NCBI RefSeq assembly: GCF_024139115.2
Contig: NC_085140.1
Location: forward strand, 229,740,352 to 229,804,351
Direction: 5' to 3'
DNA length: 64,000 nt
Source: Armigeres subalbatus
Lineage: Eukaryota; Arthropoda; Insecta; Diptera; Culicidae
The notes below the pieces were generated by a model, which was not told the DNA's origin, did not search any database, and worked only from the letters and a program-made list of their open reading frames with translations. Position numbers and translations under genes: made by a program. Below are positions 36,391 to 47,557 of the stretch, in pieces (within the stretch, counting starts at the first letter, position 1; every line of letters starts with the position of its first letter).

Positions 36391-36419
36391 TCAATAATAT
36401 TTTTGGACGATAGAAAAAA

Positions 36420-36570
36420 AAGAGCTAACCGCGGTGGAGATTGGTACTCGGATTCTGATGGCTTTTCCGCAAACGTGACCTTTAAGTGGTCTTGTTGTGT
36501 AGGGACTATCACGCCTATCTAGAGGGTAGGAGTTTGAGGGTTCGAGTCCATCCAAGACACGTGGATTCTT
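36420..36570 (+). mobile_element. tRNA-derived SINE fragment
   Basis: At about 36488-36560 a tRNA-like segment has acceptor-like GTCTTG/CAAGAC ends, a D-arm-like GTGTAGGGACTATC and B box GGGTTCGAGTCC. Upstream GAGATTGGTACTCGGATTC is part of the same unit. The anticodon arm is irregular, so it is a SINE or pseudo-tRNA. It is the nearest transposon on the 5' side of eve. Confidence 0.6.
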
Positions 36571-36579
36571 TTTTCGCAA

Positions 36580-37530
36580 ATTTCATATCACATTGTCAAT
36601 TTATTTCGAAACATGTGCTGTGCGTGCATATGTACAGCCAAGATATTTAACATATATTCATCTCAACGCAAAACAGACAAATACAACACCAATCTTGTCG
36701 CTTCTTTTTGCTAAGATGCGTGCTCACTGCTGAAAAAATCACAAAATTGAAATCAAATCAAATTCCTTTTCATTGCTTTGTTTTTGATGGGATGGAAATT
36801 GAAGCTATGAGATGAAGTGCCGAACCGTTCCCCTACTGATTGTGGCGCTTCCTCAATGTGCACCGGCGAGAGGAGAGCCCATATGACTGGGGAAATATCA
36901 AAAGCTTTCACTGAACAGGGCATATTGATTTCCAATAATTAGCAATCTATTTTAATACAGGTTGAGAATTTTTGGTTATCACTCGCGTAAACCGTGATTA
37001 CGGCCTATAACGAAAGGTAGACATAGTCTTCTCCCACTGCAGATTCGGAGCTCATATCTTCGTTAAGGCAAACTACCACGACAATCATGTAGCGACGAGC
37101 CATCATGGGATCAGAATCGTCGAAACAAGGCTCTGTTTGCGCTTGGCTTTTAAGCCCTAATCATGTTATAGAAGTTCAGGTTATGATCGTTAAACTTCTT
37201 AAAGGGCGTCAATGCAATTCAGTTATTAAAATCGATTTGTAAATATTACAGTAAAATATTTCAAACATAACAAAATCAAACTGAACAACATCCAACAAAA
37301 CAAAAACCAATTAATTATATTTCTGTTGAATTTGATTCCTCCTAGTGGTGTGCGCCACCACCGCCGACACGATCTGTCTCCGTAGATTTTTCAAAATTTC
37401 CAGTTGAAATTCTGAGAATGTCTAGTCTACATGCCAATAATTTTTTTTTTTGAATTTTCGTAGGATTTCTGCAAAGAACTCTCCGTGATAATTCCGATGT
37501 TTTTCTTGAAAATCCCATGCCATATCCCAT
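36580..37530. other. Unassigned, no gene recognised
   Basis: AT-rich, with ORFs of 62 codons or fewer and no domains. It could still belong to the eve regulatory region, but I see no specific signal. Confidence 0.35.
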
Positions 37531-38200
37531 TGAATAATCATCCGTTGAAATCCCAAGAATTTTCTTCTAAATTCCAAAAGTTTTCCCGTTGAAATGCCGA
37601 GTAATTTTCCGAGAAAAATTTGAATTATTTCCCGGGGTAATTTTAAGTTTTAACGGACATTCCGAAATATTACCCGTGGAATTTTAGAATTATTTCCTAC
37701 GATTTTTTTTTAATTTCTCTTGAAAATTTGTACATTAAAAAAAATCCTACGGACATTCCAAAGAATTTTCCGAATAATTTTCGGTGGAAAATATGGAGAA
37801 TTTTCAGTTGAAATTTTGATGAATTTCTCGAAAAAATTTTGATTAAATTTTCAAGAAAAGTTTTCAATAATTTCTTTAGAAATTTCGAAAAAATTTCATC
37901 GATAATTCCAAAGAATTTGCATTCGAACTCCTGAAGAAATTACCGTGAAATTTCGAATAATTTCGCTTATATGTCTAAAGAATTCCTAGTGAAAATCCAA
38001 AATTAAGAAAAGTTTTCAAGGAACTTCTCAGAAAATCTCCAGTGGAAATTCTGAAGGGTTTCTCGAGAAATTTTGAGGAATTCCCCTTATAGGTTCCAAA
38101 GAATATATTTTGGAAATTCCAAAGACTTTTTCTTTGATAATCCAAAATGCTTCCTTTGTGAATCCCAAGGAATTTTCCGTTGAAGTACGACATAATTTCT
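37530..38200. repeat. Degenerate AAATTCC/GGAATTT-rich periodic repeat
   Basis: Many imperfect units of about 25-35 bp of the form TTCCGTTGAAATTCC..AAGAATTTTC. The same style occurs at 39590-40620 and 50450-50770. Units are too diverged for a consensus. No coding capacity. Confidence 0.6.
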
Positions 38201-38527
38201 ATTCTTTATTTAGGTCATTATCTTCATTTTTCATTATCTATATTTTTTTCTCTAGAATCTTTATTTAGGTCATTATCTAGCATATGTATGCATTGCGAAC
38301 AGAGTTTCGACTTTTCGTTTCAATTAGACCAAAGCAAGCGTTTTTCGGGCCGAATCTTTTTTCTTTGTTTATGTTGAGGATCATCTTTCACCCATCAATC
38401 TTTCTCCAGAATTAGCCTGGGAAGATAAACGAAAATCTTGAATATTAGATAAAATCCTTTTTCGCTTCATCACTTTTACCCTCTCACTCACTTTTCGCAA
38501 GAATTATCGCAGAATAATTACAAAATT

Positions 38528-38614
38528 GTATGGCCGCTCCGGGATTCGAACCCAGAATAGTAACAATAATAGCTGCGGGGATGCGCTTACTCTAGCCACA
38601 CCACCACGTTATCT
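38528..38614 (-). mobile_element. tRNA-like SINE head
   Basis: On the minus strand: GTGGTGTGGCTAGAGTAAGCG (A-box-like) and GGGTTCGAATCCCGGAGCGG (perfect B box), separated by an AC-poor variable region as in class II tRNA-derived SINEs. No body was delimited. Confidence 0.6.
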
Positions 38615-39589
38615 GTATGAAAGCGCTAAGTTATTTGGTCCACATAAGCTACTACCATTTTCATTTATGGTGCCACGAAAAGACTCGAATATGAAAGAAA
38701 AAGATCAAACCAACGTTTGGCGGCAATCGAAGTGAGCGAAAAATGGTTATCACTCTCCAGGCTGTTTTTCTTTCCCGAAAAGCGATTTCTCCCCGAAAAT
38801 TTTGGTGAGGGAGCATCCTGTGCTCCTGAGATTGAGTGAGCATTACGAACCCTGATTGCGAACATTAAAGTTTGATGAATTTAACATACAGATGAAAAAC
38901 AAAACAAAAAACCTGTAGAAAATGAATGTCTTTAAAAAGATGCGGGTGAGCCGGTCACCCCTTGAGGGTAAGCCCGTCACATTATAAAATATGCCTCAAT
39001 TTTGTTTTCTTGCATGAATTTTTCGTAGATAATAGTATGGAAACGGCAGGTGCTCCCGTCTGACAGTTGCAATTTGGTTCCCCCTATTTGAAACGACAAT
39101 ATTAGCGTAATATTGGGTTTGAACGAGCTGGATCGTAAATTTCTAGGGAGCAGTGAAGTTTAGGCAAAATAATATCGCTACCATTGAGTCTGTGCCTGGA
39201 ATGAAATCCGTGCCAAGAATATCCATCGTTTGTGAAAAAAAAACTTTTATTTGTCATCATCAATCAACGAAATTTCGTAATACTATGGGCTTAGAAGTTG
39301 TGTTTAAAATTTAATTTTTCAGACGGGTGTAGGAAAAATCTCTTTTTGGGCAATTTTACTTAATCGATTTGCACACAACAAGTTCACATTCAACAGGAAA
39401 TCATGCAATGATTATACACGAATGTGAAAATTTAGACCAACTCACCTATCAGTGATATTTTAGACTCTCCTTACTTGTTTTATTACCTTCACCGAGAAAG
39501 GTAATATTGCCACTACGTGTATTAATCAGGGTTTTTTAGAACGAAGGCGTCAAGCGTTAAATTAATTCCTTCGTATTACTTCGAATACT
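38615..39589. other. Unassigned; GGGTAAGCCCGTCAC motif
   Basis: GGGTAAGCCCGTCAC near 38967 has an inverted partner AGTGACGGGCTTACTT near 41031. The two may be ends of a decayed ~2-kb element, but I cannot confirm them. An ACCTTCACCGAGAAAGGTAAT hairpin lies near 39486. No genes seen. Confidence 0.35.
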
Positions 39590-40620
39590 AACGGAAATTC
39601 TATTCTCTCGGAAATTTGTCCAGCAATTCCTTCCACACGTCTTGGACAAAAATTTCCTCTTGTGGTTTCCCCAAAAAATCCCCCGGAAATTACTTCACAG
39701 ATAAATTCAGAAATTTCCTTGGAAATTTAATGAAGGTAATATAATAAAATTTCGAAAATTGCTTTGTTGATTCCTTTACGAACATTTTGATGAATTTCTC
39801 CAGAATTTTTTTTAGAAATTCCTTTTAGAATTCCTGTAGAAATTCGTTAGAAATTCAAATTAAATTCGGATATTTCTTGCTATTCCTTGTTGAAATTGTT
39901 TTAGGAATACCTTCAAAAATTACTTTATGAGAAATCCTTCCAAAATTTTATTAGGATTTTTTTTAAATTCCTTTAGGATTTTTTTCAGAAATTGATTTAG
40001 GAATTTCTACTGGATATGTTTTAGGAAATCCTTCAGAAATTCTTTTGAGAACTCCTCCAATAAATTACACCAGAAATTCTTTTTGACATTTCTTCGTAAA
40101 AACAGATTTAAAGGATTTCCAAGAATTCTTCCATCTTAATAAATTTCCGGAAAAAAAATCTCCAAAAAAATATCCAGGAACATTTTAGCCGGAATCTTAT
40201 ATGATTTTACTAAAAGGAATAGAAAGTTCCTGAAGAATTTCTGGATGAATTTACCAAGGCCTCTCCAGAAGATTTTCCGAAGGAATCCCAGGAGGAATGA
40301 CAAAAAATAATGGCGTAATATTCTAAATCATCTCTGGAAGGAATTCCTGAAGTGGAAAGAATTTCTAAAGAAGAAATTTTCGAAGAAATTCCTGGAGAAA
40401 ATTAAAAATGAATTATCGAAGAAATTTCCAAAGCCTGAAAGATTTGCAAAGGAATTGCCGAAGGTATTTCCGAAGGAAATCTTACAGGAATTTACGAAGG
40501 AGTCACCAATAAAATTACCGGAGAAATATAAATATCTATTTGAATTTTTCAAGAAATTCCTAAATTTCTTCAAAAATTCTTTCGAAAATAACTCCAAGAA
40601 ATCCTAAGAATTTTTTTTTT
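39590..40620. repeat. Degenerate AAATTCCTT-rich periodic repeat
   Basis: Same type as 37530-38200: runs of TTCCTTTAGAAATTCC-like units, changing to the complementary sense around 40320. The 89-codon Phe/Asn/Ser-rich minus-strand ORF (40328-40597) is an artefact of it. Confidence 0.6.
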
Positions 40621-40716
40621 CAGTGAATTTTTGGCAAATATTATTACTTGTTATTAGATGAGTTTGTACTATCCCATTTTATTCTGGAAATGGGATGGAA
40701 ACGGGATTATGACAAG

Positions 40717-40862
40717 TCTGCCGTAATCTGAAAAAGTGACGTATACGCCATTTTCCGAAAATGGTGTTAGCGAGAAGAACTCGTCGAGCTCTTTAACAGA
40801 AAAATGGGAAACATGCATGTTGAAACTGGCGTATACGTCACTTTTCCAGATTACGGCAGAAG
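40717..40862. mobile_element. MITE with ~35-bp inverted ends
   Basis: TCTGCCGTAATCTG followed by AAGTGACGTATACGCCA is mirrored by TGGCGTATACGTCACTT and CAGATTACGGCAGA. The ~75-bp spacer is unique. To its left, GATGAGTTTGTACTATCCC recalls the palindrome family at 10.0 and 19.2 kb. Confidence 0.75.
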
Positions 40863-41288
40863 TGGAGACGTTCGACTAAAATCTCAAAATAAATATTATT
40901 CACGTGTCCCATCGTGCCCCAGCTTAGCTCCGCCAGTGCCATTTGCTTAGGTTTGTAGACAATTGATCAGTGGAGTGGCTTTCCTGGTTATAGTTATGCA
41001 AAACGGATACTCAGCTCACCGCTCTCTATAAGTGACGGGCTTACTTCCAAGCCCCATTTTTCCAAAAGCACCATAGTAAATAATATGTTTTTGATCATAC
41101 GCACCTTTCAGTTCGCCCCGATGACAGCAAACAGTAGGGGAACAATGGGTAAAAGCGCCAGCCTGGGTAAGACGGCCCACCCCCGTTTTTAGGCGAAATG
41201 CTCAAGCTTCTTGAAATATTTTTTTACAGGAGGAAATAAAAGCTAATTTTAACCATTTTAAACCACTTTGCAACACATGAATGCATGA

Positions 41289-41525
41289 AATCGGCATCAA
41301 CATTTCAAAAGGGCGTAACTGCTTTTGTAAACAAAAGCTTCTCACGTCGCTGGTGGGTTAATTTGAGCCCACCTACGCAATCCAATACCACTGATGGAAG
41401 CATCGAATCCTCTTCTTTCATTTAATGGTGCTGGATTGCGTGAGTGGTCACAAATAAGCCCACCAGAGGCGTGAGAAGCTCTTATTTACAAAAGCAGTTT
41501 CGCCCTTTTGAAATGTTGATGCCGA
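41289..41525. mobile_element. Foldback MITE inside the pogo-like element
   Basis: ATCAACATTTCAAAAGGGCG, TGCTTTTGTAAACAAAAGCT and CCACC..ACGCAATCCA are mirrored at 41405-41525 around a ~35-bp centre (41396-41428). The 63-codon ORF overlapping the right arm is incidental. Confidence 0.75.
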
Positions 41526-41862
41526 AATGTCAAAACAATAAACAAAACAAACTAGTTGATTGTAACGACGCTGCGCGATCTAATTTTAGTGGCAACGAAT
41601 TCAAGGTTTTTTCCAGCGAAAAACACGATACTTGAGTGATTCTTTCAATCAGTGATCTTCATTTGTCCATTCTACTGCTTTGTGTATCGAATAAGGTATG
41701 TAAACTGCTGTAAAATTAGAGTTAAAAGTAAAAAAGTATAAATTGTGCGCTGGGGGTAAAACGGGCCATTTTTGGTGGGGTAAAACGGCCCGGCATATAG
41801 TGATTTATTCGTGATAGTTCTTTCTGGGTGAATGTTAAGTAGTGCTTGCTGTTTTTGCAGAG

Positions 41863-42021
41863 ATGCCACGAAAATACACGAGAAAGACATCACGGATGCA
41901 GTGGACAGTGGAGCAGCTGAACAACGCAAAAGCAGCAATCCTTGGCGGTATGTCCATTAGAGCTGCTTCCACCGCATACCTGATTCCTAGGACAACCCTT
42001 CGCCAGCTCGTTTTTTCTTGA
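41863..42021 (+). pseudogene. pogo-type transposase N-terminus (psq HTH), truncated
   Basis: A 52-codon ORF, MPRKYTRKTSRMQWTVEQLN then AKAAILGGMSIRAASTAYLI and PRTTLR, is the N-terminal helix-turn-helix of pogo/Tigger-type transposases. An acceptor-like GTTTTTGCAG lies just before the ATG, suggesting an upstream exon or leader. It stops after RQLVFS, exactly where the MITE at 42023 begins. The DDE catalytic domain is missing. Confidence 0.85.
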
Positions 42022-42022
42022 C

Positions 42023-42632
42023 AGGGGCTGTCCGTCCATATACCACGTGTACATACAAAAGGGGGTACGGTTTAAGAAAACGCGACCACTTATACAAAAA
42101 CATGTAAGATTTCATACATAAAGTGAGACACATCGGGAGGTATTGCCCGAATAGAAATGAACCATTCATCGAATCGGTTATATTATTCAGTTTCTATTCA
42201 TGGAATGATAGTTTTTCAAGTAATAGCTCTTTTATGATTTTATGATACAGACGAAAAATGTGAAATCATTAATTATTAAATCTCGATCATACACCAAAAG
42301 ATTATTATTTAGAGAATCATCGAATGTATCATACAGTGATTGTAACCTCAATGATACAGAATTTTTTTCGTTCGCAAAACAGGCCATTTTTTAATAGTAA
42401 CGATACTTAACGACCCGTTCAGTGTATCATCCAAAAACCAAACATTGTAGAGGCTATCATCAACATATTCATGGTACAATTGGTGTATAATCAACTACGA
42501 TACCATATATAATTCAATCGTAAAATTTATAATCGAAAAACGGTTACTGGAAAAATTGTTGTTTGATATAATTCTATGCGGGGGGATTGAAACTATTAAA
42601 ATTATGTCCACGTGGTATATGGATTGCCCCTA
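42023..42632. mobile_element. MITE interrupting the pogo transposase
   Basis: Ends AGGGGCTGTCCGTCCATATA and, inverted, AGGGGCAATCCATATACCAC share CCATATACCACGTG. The interior contains GGGGGTACGG and AAACGCGACCAC. No coding capacity. The target duplication is unclear. Confidence 0.7.
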
Positions 42633-42865
42633 GCGTGATGTCGTTTATGATCATTTCCTAAGTGAATAAAACAAAATATTATTTTATTATCGACCTTTTG
42701 CACTTTCAGCTACTTTATATTATTTTACCTCGGTGTGTTACAATATTACAAATTGTATACGAATAATTACTTAATTTATGGATGGTCCTTGAAAAATGTT
42801 ATATGTCTAAACTATTTTCGTACATTATCTTGTCTATTCTTTTCGTCTATCTCATTTCGCCTTAA

Positions 42866-43047
42866 AGGCTCCCCCAGACCTAAGCGATTTCATCGCCGCG
42901 ACGGCGACAGCTAGTCGCAGCGATTCTATCATTGGGTCGCTGCAGGCAATGTTCCATTCACGCTTCCATACCAATGGCGATAGAATCGCTGTCGCGAAGT
43001 GATAGAATCACGTAGCGATTGTCGCATCGCTTGTGTTTGGGGGAACC
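42866..43047. mobile_element. TTAA-flanked MITE, complete copy
   Basis: TTAA at 42862-42865 and 43048-43051. Ends are AGGCTCCCCCAGACCTAAGC and, inverted, GGTTCCCCCAAACACAAGC. Same family as 13531-13762, with CTGCAGGCAATGTTCCATT shared. piggyBac-type mobilisation is inferred from TTAA. Confidence 0.82.
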
Positions 43048-43398
43048 TTAAAACCAGCTGAAAATTCTTTGCAAACTTCAAAGAACCGTCTTACTCCGTA
43101 GGTGGTCGCTTTTACCCTGTGGGTGGTCCGTCTTACCCCGTCCGAAAATTGACAAGTGCTTTTTGGACGTTATGAACATTGAATAAAAAACATTGAAATG
43201 TAACCAAATAAATAATTCCATTATTTTTTAGTAATAGCTAAACAAATGTTTTTTTGAATGTGGGGTCGTTCAACGTAAAATTTTATGTTAATTATGAGGT
43301 ATGATTTTTTACTCTTAGGGTGGCGCTTTTACCCATTATTCCCCTACACAAAAGAATGTGTGTACGAAAAATCTGATGCTCTGGAAGCATTTTTCACG

Positions 43399-43843
43399 TT
43401 AAGGACAATCCTCACGGAATCCAAATTAAAAAGTAATCGTGTTTTCAAGGGCCTACCACTCAATACGGAATCAACGCACCACTGTCATTTTAATTATTCC
43501 ATGCATGCAGCAAAGCACAAATAATATTATCAATTCAGTACAAAACCGAAACGGGCGATTAGCGAAGTTGGATTTTTCTCACAATCCGTATGCTAAACCT
43601 TACTTCGTAAGTGGTGCGCTGTTTTCATTTGGTGATGCGCTATACAGCGCACCACTTCCGAAATTAGATTTAATGTATGGATTGTGAGAAAAATCCAACT
43701 TCGGTGGCGGCTAATTCGTTTTTCCATTGAATTGATAATAAAAATGACAGTTGTGCGTTACTTCCCTATTGAGTGGTGTGCCCATGAAAACGCGAGTTAC
43801 TACTTTCTAATTTTGATTCCGTGAGGATTGTCCTTAAAGCTTA
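43399..43843. mobile_element. Foldback MITE, ~445 bp
   Basis: TTAAGGACAATCCTCACGGA at the left is mirrored by TCCGTGAGGATTGTCCTTAA at the right. An inner pair, GAAGTTGGATTTTTCTCACA and its complement, surrounds a centre with GTGGTGCGCTG / CAGCGCACCAC. The 79- and 82-codon ORFs lie in the arms. Confidence 0.75.
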
Positions 43844-44079
43844 CAATTTAAGAATGAAATATTATACGCGGCGACGGTTTTTGCACTTGTTTTGTAAATT
43901 TTCACAGTTCACTGTAGGTTTTATGTGATTTAGAATAGCAAAACAAATAAAAGCTACTAATAATGTTTCGGTTTTTAAAAAGCTCCATATATCGCTTTGT
44001 GTTAAAAGACATGTAAATGATATGCTGAAGCTTCTGTGTCAGTCCAGTTGAAGAATTCCTATTACATAAATCAGTGCGG

Positions 44080-44370
44080 GCCCTCCTTAGCCGACCGGTA
44101 AGAGGCGCGGCTACAAAGCAAGACCATGTTGAGGGTGGCTGGGTTCGATTCCCGGTGCTGGTCTAGACAATTTTCGGATTGGAAGTTGTCTCGACTTCCC
44201 TGGGTATCAAAGTATCATCGTTTTAGCCTCATGATATACGAATGCAAAAATGGTAACTTGGCTTAGAAACCTCGCAGTTAATAACTGTGGAAATGCTTAA
44301 TGAACACTTAGCTGCGAGGCGGCTCTGTCCCAGTGTGGGGATGTAATGCCCATAAGAAGATAAGAAGAAG
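44080..44370 (+). mobile_element. Feilai-like SINE, complete, plus strand
   Basis: AAATCAGTGCGG duplicates at 44068-44079 and 44371-44382. It has a head with CTCCTTAGCCGACCGGTAAG, B box GGGTTCGATTCCCGGTG and an AAGAAGATAAGAAGAAG tail. It is one of two plus-strand copies. Confidence 0.88.
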
Positions 44371-44382
44371 AAATCAGTGCGG

Positions 44383-46170
44383 TGTGGGGTATTTCAACGA
44401 ATATTTCGAGCTTCTTTCTGGATTTAAACAGAGACAGAATCAAAATTAGGTAGGTCTTCATGTAACTGTTAACATACAGTGCATAAATATAAATAAATCG
44501 GAATAAATCTGACTGTAAAACAGTCAGATTTTTTTCCATAACATCAGCCAGCCAGTTGGGGTTAGAATGGAGACACACACATTACATGAGGTGATAAAGT
44601 TAATTTAAAAATTGATTTCTTTTAAAAGTCACGGTCTTACCCACAGTGTCGGGCTTAGCCACATTTCCTTCAATTATTCTATGTTTTGCGTTGTTTGTCA
44701 AAATTCCGGGTGAGGATTAAATGATTTAAAAACAATGTTTAAATAGTCAAAAATGTAACATTTCTACATAATGGAAAGTAATCATGGATTAAGCTTTTAA
44801 ATGCAGTCAGTTTCCATAGGATATAAAATGTGCGTCTCTATAAATTTTCTCAGCGATTCATGTGTAAAATTAGTATTTTGCTCAGAAGCTGCTGCCAGTT
44901 CTTCAGAACATAATTGATAAAATTACGATCAAATCAGTATACGAACCCAATTTCATTAATAATTTTTCCAATCAAAAAATATATACAGCACTATTTTGAA
45001 CCAAGCTTCCAGAGTTGGCTGCAATGATATGAATCTGTATACGAAATAATTGGACCTGCTTCTGAAGATACAAATACAATATGCATGTTGTATTTTTTAT
45101 TCACGCCATCATGTTCGTGATCGCGCTGCTAAATTCAAATGAATATATTGCCGATTAGTGAATGTATCTGAATTAGGTTGCAATCTGTTCGATAATTGTT
45201 CGTCGACCAGCTCAATTTGCACGTATTCTCTTTTAGGGCTCAGTTTATGACACTTCATATTGTCGCCATGCTGTGATTCTTCAAAATATTGCCCTTAACT
45301 AGGGGCGAGTATGAAAACCGTTTTGAGGTGCTACTCTTCACTTAGATATCCTTTGCGACAAAACCGACCAGCATTTGAGAAGGTTTTTGTGTTCCTCAAC
45401 CTATCGGTAGCAATATAACTTTATTTCGCTCAGCACCAGTGAAGCCACACCAGTGGAGCGTAACGAAATTGCATTTACCTTCCACAGCCATCTCTCTTCC
45501 ACAGGAATTCGTCTCGCTGACTGGTTGGGTGATCCTGGTTGTGTTTTCTGCCATGCAGAGCCTTTTTGACGGTTTCTTTTCCGACGAAACCAAACTGTAA
45601 GCATGGGGTTTGTCAGCAATTAAGTTATATAAACATAAAAATATTGAATCTTTTACAAGGTCGTCATCGGCTATTAAGAAATCATTCTGGGGTTCTAGGC
45701 ATGAATATACAATGAACGATAAATGCATATCTCGGCAAAGTTAATTTTCAATATGGATTTTTAATAATTTTGTCCAAAGTTCTTTTTTGTTTTTAAGGTT
45801 GCATCCTCCTGTCTCGACCAAGAAGCTTAGCACAAGTAATCCATTCACGGTTTAATCGCCTTAGAAACGTTCTGTTTGTTTCGCTTACTGAAGCAAAGTC
45901 AAGTACTGTTTGTACAGATAATCCCTTGTTTCTTTTAGTTCGTAATGTATATTGTTTATAATCTTCTAAAAACCATTTGAGCCGTTGCATTTTTTGTTTG
46001 CATAGCTTTGCTAAGCTTAGCTCAGTTTGACAGACTTTGTAGACGTTGTTTTGCAGATGTTACAGCGTAGTAGTCATGTGGATTATCTCGAAAGGCATTT
46101 CATTATATCGTGCTGTAGAGTTTGGTTCTCTCCTCAGTTTCGACATTTGCGTCAGAGAAGCAGTGCGAAT
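44383..46170. other. Unassigned ~1.8 kb, no gene recognised
   Basis: ORFs of up to 110 codons (minus 45396-45728) overlap each other and show no domain. A GGTCTTACCCACAGTG segment near 44631 recalls the pogo-type end motifs at 43.1 kb. Otherwise unique and AT-rich. Confidence 0.4.
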
Positions 46171-46172
46171 GT

Positions 46173-46420
46173 GGGCTCCTCCTTAGCCATGCGGTTGAAT
46201 GCGCGGCTACAAAGCAAGACCATGCTGAGGGTGGTTGGATTCGATTCCCGGTCCGGTCTAGGATATTTTCAGGTTCCCTGGGCATAACAGTATCATCATG
46301 TTAGCTTCATGATATACGCGTGCAAAAAATTGCTTAGAAACCTCGCAGTTTATGGACACTAAGCTGCAAGGCGGCAATGGTCCAGTGGGCGATGTAATTC
46401 CAATGAAAAACAAAATATGA
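46173..46420 (+). mobile_element. Feilai-like SINE, diverged
   Basis: Head CTCCTTAGCCATGCGGTTG, B box GGATTCGATTCCCGG; several small deletions (for example in GGTCTAGGATATTTTCAGG). The tail faces the tail of the next SINE, about 10 bp away. Confidence 0.8.
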
Positions 46421-46429
46421 TAAGATCTT

Positions 46430-46693
46430 CTTCTTCTTATTGGCATTACATCCCCACCGCCTCGCAGCTTAGTGTTCATTAAGCACTTCCACAGTTATTA
46501 ACTGCGAGGTTTCTAAGCCAAGTTACTATTTTTGCATTCGTATATCATGAGGCTAAAACGATAATACTTCTATGCCCAGTAAAGTCGAGATAATTTCCAA
46601 TTCGAAAATTGCCTAGATCGGCACCGGGAATCGAACCCAGCTACCTTCAGCATGGTCTTGCTTTGTAGCCGCGCGTTTTACCGCAAGGAGGGC
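46430..46693 (-). mobile_element. Feilai-like SINE, opposite orientation
   Basis: Minus-strand order from GAA tail (TTCTTCTTCTTATTGG on plus) to the truncated head near 46693. Together with 46173-46420 it forms a tail-to-tail inverted pair able to form a ~250-bp-armed hairpin. Confidence 0.8.
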
Positions 46694-47262
46694 CCCAGTA
46701 TAAGATACTTTTGCATTATTTTTTATTTAATTTTCGAAGATGCACAGTATACAAATGTTACAGCATATACATATGATCTAACAAAAAGGCTGATGTACCA
46801 AACATTGTTGATGTCATGTCCATCATTTATTACGCAGCGCTAATAGAGTAAAATGTAGTAATGTGACTACTGTTCTGATAATGATTTTCCATTTATTGCA
46901 CACAAATGAGGATTTCATGCAGCTCGTTTAAGTTGCATAATGGTAATTAAAGTGCCTATTTTATTGATATGGATAAGAAGGCCGTCATATCACTCATGCA
47001 CGAACTGTAAAACCAGAAATTGCAAATAAATATTTTATAATATGTATTAATAAAATATTTGGAACATTCAAATGAACGCATCCATTTGAACTAGCAGAAA
47101 AACAGCCAAGCTAGCTTGTAAAATTCATATCTATATGATTGAATACCAATTGATTATTTGATTGTATACCCAGTTCCGTTTATAACGTGGTTGAATTTTC
47201 CATATGTTTACACCGTGTGTTGGAAAACAATATCGAGATATAGTGATTGACCTTTCTCGTCA
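46694..47262. other. Unassigned, no gene recognised
   Basis: AT-rich sequence without repeats or ORFs of note. Confidence 0.4.
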
Positions 47263-47429
47263 AGGGGCCGTACACATATTACGTAAGCACTTATGGGGGG
47301 ACGGGGGGTCGTTCAATATCTTACGTTCCATATAAATAAAAATTTATTTGTATGAAAAAAATCTTACATGGGGGGAGGGGGGGTCGAAAAACCCAGAAAA
47401 ATTGCTTACGTAATAAGTGTACGACTCCC
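47263..47429. mobile_element. MITE, AGGGGCCGTACAC family
   Basis: Ends AGGGGCCGTACAC and ATTACGTAAGCA, mirrored at the right (TGCTTACGTAATAAGTG, TACGACTCCC). The interior has TATAAATAAAAA and G-rich blocks GGGGGGACGGGGGG and GGGGGGAGGGGGGG. A second copy lies at 52504-52664 inside a LINE. Confidence 0.85.
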
Positions 47430-47557
47430 AAGCAATTTATATCGTTTTATTATCTCAGTCCATTCTTTGTCAATTTCCCAAAGAATAGATATTTTTTAAG
47501 CCTCACTATTAAAAAAATCGAAAATAATAAATGAGGAAGGTGCTACAGTGTGATCCC

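Larger units (their letters stand above)
41137..43344 (+). mobile_element. pogo-like DNA transposon, decayed, with nested MITEs
   Basis: Flanked by TA (41135-41136, 43345-43346). Inverted ends are GGGGAACAATGGGTAAAAGC and GGGGAATAATGGGTAAAAGC in complement. Internal copies of GGGTAAAACGG / CCGTCTTACCC motifs lie near both ends. Just inside the left half is a start-to-HTH transposase fragment. The remaining coding region is replaced by three inverted-repeat insertions. TA duplication and the psq-type HTH fit the pogo branch of Tc1/mariner. Confidence 0.85.

Noticed and set aside
36488..36560. Functional tRNA gene
   Set aside because: Good acceptor ends and B box, but an irregular anticodon arm and SINE-like flanks.
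38967..41046. Two-kilobase element bounded by GGGTAAGCCCGTCAC and its complement
   Set aside because: Only ~14 bp of inverted similarity, no target duplication, and degenerate repeats between; insufficient.
45396..45728. 110-codon minus-strand ORF as a gene
   Set aside because: No domain, overlapped by another ORF, and no promoter or splice context.
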